From Actinospica robiniae DSM 44927 (GTDB lineage: Bacteria > Actinomycetota > Actinomycetes > Streptomycetales > Catenulisporaceae), in assembly GCF_000504285.1 (NCBI RefSeq), contig NZ_KI632511.1, positions 8,290,154 to 8,354,153 of the forward strand: a stretch of 64,000 nt of DNA, in the 5' to 3' direction. The stretch's first letter is position 1. Every line of letters begins with the position of its first letter. The notes below the pieces were generated by a model that worked only from the letters and a program-made list of their open reading frames with translations, was not told where the DNA came from and searched no databases. Shown here piece by piece: positions 35,732-43,300 of the stretch. Both the position numbers and the translations under genes were made by a program.

Positions 35732-35819
35732 CACTTGACCGGTCACTCTCCCCGCGTCTAGGTTGATAACCAACGATACAGGTTTCGTCAGTCACGAGTT
35801 GCGTCAGGGAGGGCTCGCC
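35732..35819. promoter_or_regulatory. Divergent promoter region, CGNR regulator and MFS transporter
   Basis: The gap contains a GGTT-GAT-AACC dyad (about 35761-35771) followed by CCAACG and, nearer the MFS gene, GGGAGGG as its ribosome site. The dyad is a candidate operator for the CGNR protein, assigned by position only. Confidence 0.4.
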
Positions 35820-37073
35820 ATGCGCGTCGCGACCACGTCGGCGCCCGCCGAACCGGACCAGGCGGGGCAAACCGAACGCGGCCTGCCGACCCAGGTCAGG
35901 CTGCTGATCGCGGCCCGGGCGGTCAACCAGCTCGGCGCGTTCTCCCTCGCGTTCCTGACCGTGCTGCTCAGCCGCGACCTCGGCGCCGGGCTGGCCACGG
36001 CGGGCGCGGTCTCGGCGGCGTTCGGACTCGCCACCATCCCGAGCCGGCTGCTCGGCGGCCGCCTCGCCGAGCGGTGCGGCCCGCGCCGCACGATCCTGAT
36101 CGGGCTCCTCGGCTGCGCCGCCGCCCAGCTCGGCCTCGCCGCGGCGCCGGATCTGGCCCTCGCCGCCGTCTTCGCGATCGTTCTGGGCCTGGCCTTCGAA
36201 CTCTACGAGCCGCCCAGCCAGGCGATGATCGCCGACGCGGTGCGCCCCGCCGACCGGACCGCCGCCTTCGCGCTGCTCACCACCGCGCTCTCGGTCGGCA
36301 ATATGGGAGCAGGCCTCGTCGCCGATCTCGTCGGCCGCTCGAACCTGCGCTGGCTGTTCGTCGTGGACGCGGCCAGCTGCCTGGCCTGCGCGCTGCTCGT
36401 GCGCTGCTCGCTGGAGCCGGACGCCGCCAGGCCGCGCCGAGCCGGAGCGCCGAAGGAGTCCGGCTCCGGCGCTGGCTCCGGCACCACGTCGCCCTGGCGA
36501 GACAGGACTCTGCTGCTCGTGACGGCCGGCGGTACCGTCTTCGCGAGCATCTACATGCTGATCATCGTCGCGCTTCCGTTGTCCCTGGCCGGATACGGCC
36601 TGAACCCGGCGAGCGCCGGCCTGCTCATGGCCGCCTCGACGCTGACGCTCGTGGTGGTGCGTCCGGTGATGCGCATCCGCAGGATCGCCGAGCTGCCGGT
36701 CGGATCGATGTTCGCAGGCGGCTACGTGCTGATGGCGCTCGGCCTCGCCGGATTCGCCCTCGCGCACACATTGCCCACGCTGCTCGGCCCGACCGCGCTG
36801 ATCAGCATCGGCGAGCTGCTCGTGATGGGCCGGTCGCTCGCCCTAGTCAGCGACCTCGCGCCGCCCGGCGCCGCCGCCCGCTACCTCGCCGTGTACGGCC
36901 TGAGCTGGGGCGTCGCGACCTTCCTGGCGCCGCTGCTGAGCGCCTGGCTGCTCGCCGCCGGCGGCCCGGCGCTGCTGTGGTGGGTAGTGGCAGGGGTCTG
37001 TGTCGCCAACGCGCCCGCTTCGGCCCTGGTCGCGGGTCTTGCCGCGGGCCAGGGCTGCATAGAGCGTGCCTAG
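35820..37073 (+). CDS. MFS transporter (12 TM, MdtH/YceL-like)
   Basis: The 417-residue protein has about 12 hydrophobic segments. Between TM2 and TM3 is GGRLAERCGPRRTILIG, motif A of the superfamily; FELYEPPSQAMIADAVRPADRTAAFAL is typical of single-drug-type exporters. The ATG at 35820 follows GGGAGGG by 7 bases and is preferred over a start at 35763, which would overlap the divergent regulator's leader. The stop lies about 7 bp before the long inverted-repeat element. Function is export of an unknown compound, probably controlled by the CGNR protein. Confidence 0.88.
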   Translation: MRVATTSAPAEPDQAGQTERGLPTQVRLLIAARAVNQLGAFSLAFLTVLLSRDLGAGLATAGAVSAAFGLATIPSRLLGGRLAERCGPRRTILIGLLGCAAAQLGLAAAPDLALAAVFAIVLGLAFELYEPPSQAMIADAVRPADRTAAFALLTTALSVGNMGAGLVADLVGRSNLRWLFVVDAASCLACALLVRCSLEPDAARPRRAGAPKESGSGAGSGTTSPWRDRTLLLVTAGGTVFASIYMLIIVALPLSLAGYGLNPASAGLLMAASTLTLVVVRPVMRIRRIAELPVGSMFAGGYVLMALGLAGFALAHTLPTLLGPTALISIGELLVMGRSLALVSDLAPPGAAARYLAVYGLSWGVATFLAPLLSAWLLAAGGPALLWWVVAGVCVANAPASALVAGLAAGQGCIERA

Positions 37074-37319
37074 TACCGAATCGATGATCGGCTGAGTGTT
37101 GGCGGGGTGTAGTTGGCTTGTCGGGTTGGGGCGGCCGCTTCGCTTCGCCCACGGTTTCGTTTGCCCACCCTGCCCACTCGTTGCGTTGACGGGGTGGGCT
37201 GGGGTTTCAAGACAAAAATCGCCGCTGGCAGGCCCTTCCTCGGAGAGAGGCCGGGGTCTGTGGGGTGCTGGCGTTGGTGGGGCGGGTTGGTGTTTGGGGT
37301 GGTGGGGTTGCGGGGGTGT

Positions 37320-37470
37320 GCTCTCTCCTCGGTCGGTCCCCGGAGGCAATCAGGGACCTGCCGGGAGGTCAAGCGGCGGTGACTTGGGCTGATGCTCGAT
37401 TTTGCATCGCGCCGCTTGACCTCCCGGCAGAACCCTGATCGGGCTTCGCCTGCCCGACCGAGGAGAGAGC
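37320..37470. repeat. Large hairpin, left side of the HNH element
   Basis: GCTCTCTCCTCGGTCGG at one end pairs with CCGACCGAGGAGAGAGC at the other. The inner arms CTGCCGGGAGGTCAAGCGGCG and CGCCGCTTGACCTCCCGGCAG are perfect 21-bp complements. The middle contains GATGCTCGATTTTGCATC. Similar hairpins occur at 15383-15533 and 39300-39450, and one is split by the composite transposon. Confidence 0.9.
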
Positions 37471-37649
37471 CCACCCCCTGGGGAGTGGTGTGAGCTGCGC
37501 TCGGGCCCGGGTCCCATCCCGTGGCCTGGCCGTGCTCGATCCGGAAGAATCCTGCACCGCCTGTATGGGACCGCTTCTCTTCGGCTGCGTGGTCCGGGAG
37601 CCGTGCCCAGCAGTGTCCGGCAGCCCGGGGGCCGATACAGGATCGTGCA
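37471..37649. other. Gene-free inner repeat of the HNH element
   Basis: The stretch holds the inner inverted repeat and motif copies AGAATCCTGCACCGCC and GGATCGTGCATCACC. It forms the 3' side of the HNH gene. No gene is seen. Confidence 0.5.
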
Positions 37650-38921
37650 TCACCGCTCCTGGTGGACGGTGGTGTGATGCTTCGCGCAGTACAGGCGGAG
37701 GTTTCCCACTCTCGTCTCTCCGCCGTGCGCGAACGGCACGACGTGGTGGGCGTGCAGGGCGAACGTGAGGGGGCGGTCACAGCCCGGGTAGGTGCAGTAC
37801 CGGTCGCGCCATGCGAGAAACCCGCGCTGCGCGGGCGAGGCCAGACGCGCCCGGGGGTCACCGTCCAGCGCGATCCCGTCGAAGGTGCCCGTACGCCCGT
37901 CGGTCACCAGCTCGTGGCGCCGCGGATCACCGCGCTTGGGCAGGCGCCCGGCCGGAACCAACGCCCCGAACACCGTGCGCGCACAGCCGGCGGGGATCTC
38001 CGTGTGCACGGCAGGATCCTTCATGCCCGCCGCGGGCACGGCAGGATTCTTCACGGCCGCCGCGGGTGCGGCAGGCTTCTTCACGGCCGCCGCGGGTGCG
38101 GGAGGCTCGATGGTGACGGCGAGCGCGGGCAGGGAGAAGTGGGCGTGGCGCTGCTCGGGCGGGGCATCGAGGAAGACCTGTGCGAGCCGGGTGACCGCTT
38201 CCGCGTTCATCTGCTCGGTGCTGCGCACATCCTCCGGTACGATCTCTCCGCCGTCGAACTGCCGGGTCCGGATCATCTCGGCGACCTGCAGATCGATCGC
38301 GGCCTGGAAAACGGCGCCGCGCACCGGATCGAGCAGGATCTCACACCGGTGCATCTGACCCTCCCCGCACGTGCTGATCCGGGCGAAAGAACGCTCGCGC
38401 TCCCGCGCGTGACGCGCCTCGATCGAACCCGGCGCGACTTGCTCCTCGAGCACCCGTACCCGTTCCAGCCCGGCCCGCGCACCGCGCTCCCGGGTCACCT
38501 CGAGCGTCTTGGCGGCTTCCTCCGCGGGGTCCAGGCCCGTCGCCCGCACCGCCTTGACCGTGCGCGCCAACGCCCGCGCCGAATCAGGCCCGATCATCCC
38601 GGAGCACAACTGCGCCTCCACCCCCGGCAGCCGTGCCAGCAGCCGGGCGTCGTGCGCCAGCGCGCGGGCCCGGCCCTCGGTCACATCCAGCACCGTCCCC
38701 AGCCACGGACCCACACCCCCACGCGCGATACCCAGCCGGTCGCCCTCACCGACCAGCGCCAGCAGCATCCCCTGCAGCGCCTGCGCCGCCCGGCCCACCT
38801 CCACGATCGCCTCACGCACCGCATCAACCCGCCCCACATCATCCCCACCCGCCCGCGCACGCTCGAGCACCCCCCGCACCACGCGGGACATCGACGCGAT
38901 CTCCACAGTCACCCCGTCCAC
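37650..38921 (-). CDS. DUF222 / HNH endonuclease-domain protein (13E12 repeat family)
   Basis: The 423-residue protein has a long helical DUF222 region (residues about 30-270; LCSGMIGPDSARALARTVKAV and CEILLDPVRGAVFQAAIDL are characteristic). An Ala/Pro/Lys repeat linker (PAAAVKKPAAPAAAVKNP) is followed by a C-terminal HNH nuclease: YCTYPGCDRPLTFALHAHHVVPFAHGG, then NLRLYCAKHHTTVH. Both Cys pairs, the catalytic His (HHV) and the final His are present, so it should be competent. Proteins of this family are encoded on repeated units in actinobacteria, with unproven function. It lies inside nested inverted repeats. Confidence 0.9.
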   Translation of the reverse strand: MDGVTVEIASMSRVVRGVLERARAGGDDVGRVDAVREAIVEVGRAAQALQGMLLALVGEGDRLGIARGGVGPWLGTVLDVTEGRARALAHDARLLARLPGVEAQLCSGMIGPDSARALARTVKAVRATGLDPAEEAAKTLEVTRERGARAGLERVRVLEEQVAPGSIEARHARERERSFARISTCGEGQMHRCEILLDPVRGAVFQAAIDLQVAEMIRTRQFDGGEIVPEDVRSTEQMNAEAVTRLAQVFLDAPPEQRHAHFSLPALAVTIEPPAPAAAVKKPAAPAAAVKNPAVPAAGMKDPAVHTEIPAGCARTVFGALVPAGRLPKRGDPRRHELVTDGRTGTFDGIALDGDPRARLASPAQRGFLAWRDRYCTYPGCDRPLTFALHAHHVVPFAHGGETRVGNLRLYCAKHHTTVHQER

Positions 38922-39299
38922 GACACCCTCCCCTCACCGGCCCCGACATCCCCGAACACTTCTATTCTAGAGCCCGCCACTGACAAAAGGCGTGTATACG
39001 ACCCTTGCGTGGTAAAAGAATCAGGGATATTCCCGGGAACTCGCGGATGCTCCCGGGCGTTGAAGTAGGAGATGGGAGCGGTACCGCAACCGGCGATACA
39101 GGAATCTACGTGATGCAACATCCTGTATCGAGCACAGCCGAACCACCGGACACCACACCACAAGGCTGAGCGAACCAGGCAGCCGAAGAGGAGCGTCGGT
39201 CGGGTCAGGGCGGTGCAGGATTCTTCCGCACCGAGCGCGACCGGGACACCGGCCGGGACCCGGGCCCGAGCGCAGCTCACACCACTCCCCAGGGGGTGG
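38922..39299 (-). promoter_or_regulatory. Upstream region of the HNH gene, conserved in gene-less copies
   Basis: The 378 bp before the HNH start contain a locally AT-richer block, CTTCTATTCTAGAGCCC.....CACTGACAAAAGG (38959-38990), also found at 15864-15900 and 18218-18254 in copies that have lost the gene. Further upstream are GATGCAACATCCTGTATC and GTGCAGGATTCTTCC, related to the short motif repeated in the other copies. It probably contains the promoter. Its retention without the gene suggests another role too. Confidence 0.5.
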
Positions 39300-39676
39300 G
39301 CTCTCTCCTCGGTCGGGCAGGCGAAGCCCGATCAGGGTTCTGCCGGGAGGTCAAGCGGCGCCATGCACAATCGACCATCAACGGAAACCACCGCCGCTTG
39401 ACCTCCCGGCAGGTCCCTGATTGCCTCCGGGGACCGACCGAGGAGAGAGCACACACCCGGCACCCGACCACCCCGAACACCAGCCCGCCCCGCCAACGCA
39501 AGCACCCCACAGACTCCGGCATCTCTCTCCGAGGGAAGGCCCGCGCCGGAGGCGAAAGCTTGAAACCCCAACCCGCCCCACCCACGCAACGAGTGGGCGG
39601 GGCGGACAAACGAAACCGAGGGCGACGCGAAGCGCCCGCCCCAACCCAACGACAACCGCTCAGCCGATCATCAATC
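39300..39676. repeat. Right arm of the HNH element with large hairpin
   Basis: This is the mirror of 37080-37470. The hairpin spans 39300-39450. The outer part reads toward CGCTCAGCCGATCATCAATCG and provides the stop codon of the cupin gene. No gene is seen. Confidence 0.85.
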
Positions 39677-40189
39677 GTATGAGACCCAGAAGTTGTCGTG
39701 CATCAGGGAATTGCGTTCTCGGGCGGCGCGGGTCTCTTCGGTGTCCGGCTGCCCGGCGAGGGCGGCCAGGGTCTCGAAGTACTGCTCGCGCGGGCCGCCG
39801 GGGGCGAACAGGATGAGCATCGACGCCTCCTGACCCGACTCGTTGCGGAAGGCGTGGATGCCGCCCTCCGGCACGTAGAGGTAGTCGCCGGCCGTGGCGT
39901 CCACCCACTTCTCGCCGTTGAACAGGCGCACCGTGCCGGCCAGGATGAAGAAGGACTCCGCGATCGTGCGGTGGAAGTGCGGGGCCGGGCCGCTCGGCTG
40001 CGCGCCGAAGTCCCAGCGGTACAGGCCGAACTTGCCGTCCGTGCTCGCGCCGGTGGCCAGGTAGTGCACCCGGTTGCCGCTCTGATAGGTCAGATCCGGC
40101 GGAGCGTCGGCGGCGCGGAGGCGGGCGCTGACCTCGCCGCCCTCTCCGGTGTAGCGGGGCTCCGGATACGACGTCATGGGATAGGTCAT
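39671..40189 (-). CDS. Cupin-domain protein
   Basis: The 172-residue protein has a cupin barrel: PHFHRTIAESFFILAGTVRLF (motif 1 with HxH and Glu) and GDYLYVPEGGIHAFRNES (motif 2 with the fourth metal His). It probably binds a divalent metal and may be an enzyme or sensor of unknown substrate. The start at 40189 is one of two close ATGs (also 40177). It lies 7 bp after the LLM oxidoreductase and probably forms an operon with it. The stop codon falls within the end of the inverted-repeat element. Confidence 0.82.
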   Translation of the reverse strand: MTYPMTSYPEPRYTGEGGEVSARLRAADAPPDLTYQSGNRVHYLATGASTDGKFGLYRWDFGAQPSGPAPHFHRTIAESFFILAGTVRLFNGEKWVDATAGDYLYVPEGGIHAFRNESGQEASMLILFAPGGPREQYFETLAALAGQPDTEETRAARERNSLMHDNFWVSYD

Positions 40190-40196
40190 CGGCCGG

Positions 40197-41039
40197 TCAC
40201 CCGAGGCCCAGCGCGCCGGCCAGCTCGCGGAAGCCGGGGAGGACGTCGTCGGTGCCGATGACCTGGACGCAGACGTGGTCGGCGCCGGCATCGAGGTGGG
40301 CCCGCACGCCGGCGGCGATCTCCTCGGTCTCGCCGTGCAGGATCACCGCGTCGAAGAGCCGATCGCTGCCGTCCCCGCGCACCTCGTCCTCGGTGAAGCC
40401 GAGCCGTCGCAGGTTGCTGACGTAGTTGCGCAGCCCGAGGTAGCGCTTGAGGGTGGGGGTGCCGGCGGCGCGCGCCGCGGCCGGGTCCCTCTCCAGCACC
40501 ACCTTCTGCTCGGGCGCGAGCAGGACCCCGGAGCCGAGGATCTCGCGCGCCTCGCGGGTGTGCTCCGCGTTGACCAGGTACGGGTGCGCCCCGGCGGTGC
40601 GCTCGGCGGCCAGCCGCAGCACCCGCGGCCCGAGCGCCGCGAGCACGCGCCGCTCCTGGGGCACGCCGGCCGCGTCGAGAACGTCCAGGTAGGCGTTGAG
40701 CGCCTCGTAGGGCTTGGTGAACTCCGACGTCGCCTCCGGGTGGCCCGCGCCGATGCCCAGCAGGAACCGGTCCGGGTACCGGGCCGCGATGCGCTGGTAC
40801 GAGCGGCCGACCTCGTCCGCGGGCGCCGACCAGATGTTCACGATCCCGGTCGCCAGCACCAGCTTCTCGGTCGCGTCGAGCAGCTGCTCGACCTCTGCCA
40901 GGTCGGCCGAGGGCGACGCTCCGAGCCAGAGCGCGCCGTAGCCCAGCCGCTCGAGCTCGACGGCGAGCTCCGGCGAGACCGCTCCGCCCCGCCACACACC
41001 GTAGGAGCCCAGTTCGATCTTCTTCAGGTGATCAGTCAC
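40197..41039 (-). CDS. LLM-class F420-dependent oxidoreductase
   Basis: The 280-residue protein has the bacterial-luciferase-like barrel of the F420-dependent family: ELERLGYGALWLGASPS, LVLATGIVNIWSAP, YPDRFLLGIGAGHPE and HLDAGADHVCVQVIG. Such enzymes move hydride between F420 and organic substrates; mycobacteria and streptomycetes have many. The length is typical of the subfamily of about 280 residues. The substrate is unknown. It is transcribed with the downstream cupin gene. Confidence 0.88.
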   Translation of the reverse strand: MTDHLKKIELGSYGVWRGGAVSPELAVELERLGYGALWLGASPSADLAEVEQLLDATEKLVLATGIVNIWSAPADEVGRSYQRIAARYPDRFLLGIGAGHPEATSEFTKPYEALNAYLDVLDAAGVPQERRVLAALGPRVLRLAAERTAGAHPYLVNAEHTREAREILGSGVLLAPEQKVVLERDPAAARAAGTPTLKRYLGLRNYVSNLRRLGFTEDEVRGDGSDRLFDAVILHGETEEIAAGVRAHLDAGADHVCVQVIGTDDVLPGFRELAGALGLG

Positions 41040-41109
41040 GCCTGGTGCAACGGAGCTCGCGGGCCGGGCGATTCCCCACTTCCCCCGAAGGTGTCAAAGG
41101 TATGACAGC

Positions 41110-41141
41110 AGGAGCGCATCGGCCGTGGCCGATGCGCTCCT
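41110..41141. terminator. Hairpin terminator after the surface-protein gene
   Basis: AGGAGCGCATCGGCC and GGCCGATGCGCTCCT form a perfect 15-bp stem with a 2-base loop, 35 bp beyond the stop of the cell-wall protein on the minus strand. Confidence 0.85.
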
Positions 41142-41175
41142 CGGGACCTGCTGACGGATCCGGCGGGCTCTCGGC

Positions 41176-43215
41176 TCAGCGCCGCCGGAACCGCCGGCCG
41201 ACCCGCAGCGAGGCCAGGCCGCCGAGCAGGCTAAGCAGGCCGAGGCCGGCCGCCTCGACGAGGCCGGTCGGACCGGTCGAGGCGAGGTGGCCGGGGCGGT
41301 GCCAGCCTTGGCCGCCTGTGCCGGGGTGACCGTTGCCGGGGTGGCCACCGTGCTGCGTCGGGTAGGGCTTGCCCGCCTGGATCCTGATCTCCGGGCTCCG
41401 TGACGGGCCCCACTCCCGGCCGGACGGGGTGTAGACGACGCGCAGGACGTGCTCGCCCCTGGTCACGTGCGGGTATGTCAGCACCGCGCGGCCGTGCGCG
41501 TCGAGGGTGGCGGTGGCCACGGCCTTGCCGTCGATGTAGAGCGTGACCGTGCCGTGCGGGATCCCGGCGACGGCATCGAGCGCGTGGACGGTCACGTCGA
41601 CCGGGAGGTCCTGGCCCGGCTTGGCCTTGCCGCGCGGCACAGCCTCGGTGACCGTTGCCGCACCCCACTGGGCGTAGAGCGTCTCGTCGGCGCTGATCAC
41701 GGTGTTCGCGGTGAAGTGCACGCTCTGGCCGCTGCCGTCGGCCTTCGTGTTCCAGCCCTCGAAGTCCCAGCCGGCCCGGGTCGGATCGGCGGGGACGGTG
41801 CGGGCACCCTCGGCGAAGGTGGTGGCGAACACGCGGACCGCGGTGGTGGGCGTGCCGCCGTTTGCGTTGAAGGTGACCAGGTAGTTGTGCGGCAGCAGGC
41901 CCAGCAGCTGCCACTGAACGTTCGCGGTGGGCAGCTGGATCGCGCCGTCGTTCACGACCGTGCCGCCCGGCGCGTCGTGAAGCGAGCCGTTGCCGGTGAC
42001 GATGATGCCCGCGGGCACCCGCAGGACCGCGCCCTCCGGGATCTCCAGCGTGGCGGGGGAGTTGACGGCGAGTGAGCCGAACGTGGTGTCGCCGTCGCCC
42101 ATGCCGACCGCGGAGGACGTGTGGCTGTAGTGCTCGCGGTTGGCCGCGGTCACCATGCCGCCGTCGAGTAGGACATGGCCGCCCGCGCCGTGGTACCCGC
42201 CGCCGATGCCCGCGCCGTACCCGGTGGTCTTCGCGACGACGATCGGGTGCCCGGTGACGGTGAGCGAGCCGCCGGCACCGTTGCCACCACCGCCGATCCC
42301 GGCGCCGATGTATGAGCCTTCCGCAACGACGCCGGCGCTGCCGCCGATCGCCACGGTGCCGCCGTTCCCGCCGGTGGGCGGGCTGGTCAGGGCGGCTTGC
42401 CCGCCGCCGATTCCGGCGCCGCGCCCGGTGCTGGTGGCGTGGACCGTGGCCGCGCCGTCGATGGTGACCGCGCCGCCGTCCCCGCCCCAGTACCCGCCGC
42501 CGATGCCCGCGCCCGCACCGCTGGTCGCGGTGACGTGCGCCGAATCGGTGATGTGGATCGTGCCGCCGGCGGCGTAGTCGCCCCCGCCGATGCCCGCGCC
42601 GTCGGTGCTGGCGGCGGTGACCGTCGCGTGGTCGTTGATGGTGACGGTGCCGCCGGCACCGTGGTCACCGCCGCCGATGCCCGCGCCGAACTGGCCGCCG
42701 GCCGCCCGGACGTGTGCGTGTCCGGTGAGGGTGACGGAGCCGTTCTCCGGGTGGCGCGAGTCGCCGCCGATCCCGGCGGCGGTGCTCTGCCGGGCGGTGG
42801 CGTGCACCACGGCCCGGCCCTCGATCAGGAGCGTGGCGCCGTCGACCGAGATGCCGGCGCCGTCACCGCTCGCGGCCAGCGCGGTGAGCGTGCCGGCGGC
42901 GCCGACGCTGGAGTCGGTGACGGTCAGCTTCGATCCGGAGCCGAGCTTGATCGAGCCGGTGTCCAGGCTGTGCCCGGACAGGTCGAGCACGAGCGAGGAG
43001 CCGGCGGCGAGCGAGAGGTCTGCGTTGCCGCCCTGGACGACGTCGGCGTCCAGCGTCACGACGCCGCCCGCGCTCGCCGGGTTGGTGAACGCGGCCTGCA
43101 GCGCGGCGTAGGTGGTGACGTTCGCCGCGAACGCGTTGCCGGGCAGAGCCGTCCAGGTCGCCGCGGTCAGCGCGGCCACCGCCGAGAACCGCGTCAGACG
43201 CGATGTGTTGATCAT
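41176..43215 (-). CDS. Sortase-anchored surface protein with Gly-rich beta-helix-like repeats
   Basis: The 679-residue protein has a signal peptide ending near NAFAAN (about residue 30). About eight repeats of roughly 35-40 residues follow, each ending in GAGIGGG plus (D/Y/G)xxGxGG and a T(V/I)xIxxxAxVxA strand; they look like a right-handed beta-helix (about 120-380). Next are an InlB-type B-repeat (FNANGGTPTT...W.FEGWNTKADGSG...A.WG) and an Ig-like domain (VPRGKAKPGQDLPVDVTV... PSGREWGPS). The C-terminus is a sortase signal: LASTG (644-648), hydrophobic segment, RRFRRR. LAxTG is the class E sortase motif of actinobacteria. Likely a cell-wall adhesin or glycan-binding protein. Confidence 0.85.
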   Translation of the reverse strand: MINTSRLTRFSAVAALTAATWTALPGNAFAANVTTYAALQAAFTNPASAGGVVTLDADVVQGGNADLSLAAGSSLVLDLSGHSLDTGSIKLGSGSKLTVTDSSVGAAGTLTALAASGDGAGISVDGATLLIEGRAVVHATARQSTAAGIGGDSRHPENGSVTLTGHAHVRAAGGQFGAGIGGGDHGAGGTVTINDHATVTAASTDGAGIGGGDYAAGGTIHITDSAHVTATSGAGAGIGGGYWGGDGGAVTIDGAATVHATSTGRGAGIGGGQAALTSPPTGGNGGTVAIGGSAGVVAEGSYIGAGIGGGGNGAGGSLTVTGHPIVVAKTTGYGAGIGGGYHGAGGHVLLDGGMVTAANREHYSHTSSAVGMGDGDTTFGSLAVNSPATLEIPEGAVLRVPAGIIVTGNGSLHDAPGGTVVNDGAIQLPTANVQWQLLGLLPHNYLVTFNANGGTPTTAVRVFATTFAEGARTVPADPTRAGWDFEGWNTKADGSGQSVHFTANTVISADETLYAQWGAATVTEAVPRGKAKPGQDLPVDVTVHALDAVAGIPHGTVTLYIDGKAVATATLDAHGRAVLTYPHVTRGEHVLRVVYTPSGREWGPSRSPEIRIQAGKPYPTQHGGHPGNGHPGTGGQGWHRPGHLASTGPTGLVEAAGLGLLSLLGGLASLRVGRRFRRR

Positions 43216-43247
43216 GCATGGAGGGTAACCATACGATAGCTAGATGT

Positions 43248-43261
43248 GATCGAGTTCGACC
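43248..43261. promoter_or_regulatory. GATCGA-type dyad upstream of the surface-protein gene
   Basis: GATCGA-GT-TCGACC is one mismatch from the perfect dyad GATCGA-CT-TCGATC at 44512-44525 between the hybrid regulator and the glycan operon. It lies 33 bp before the ATG of the surface-protein gene, so that gene may belong to the same regulon. Confidence 0.5.
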
Positions 43262-43300
43262 ATCCGGCGGCGTGTCAACGGGTGGAGGGCGCGTCAGACG

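Larger units (their letters stand above)
37080..39676. mobile_element. Intact long-inverted-repeat element carrying a DUF222/HNH gene (REP13E12-like)
   Basis: The 2.6-kb unit has ends GATGATCGGCTGAG (37083) and its complement CTCAGCCGATCATC (about 39659-39672). Inside each end is an arm of about 240 bp, then a 150-bp hairpin, then an inner inverted repeat (GAGCTGCGCTCGGGCCCGGGT and complement), and in the middle the HNH gene. The family occurs twice more without the gene at 15-20 kb. DUF222/HNH genes on repeated units are known from mycobacterial REP13E12. Movement is inferred from copy number. No transposase is present. Confidence 0.65.

Noticed and set aside
38955-38975. LexA-type box in the HNH promoter (CGAACACTTC)
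   Set aside because: The half-site has no partner at the right spacing and is not kept in the two gene-less copies.
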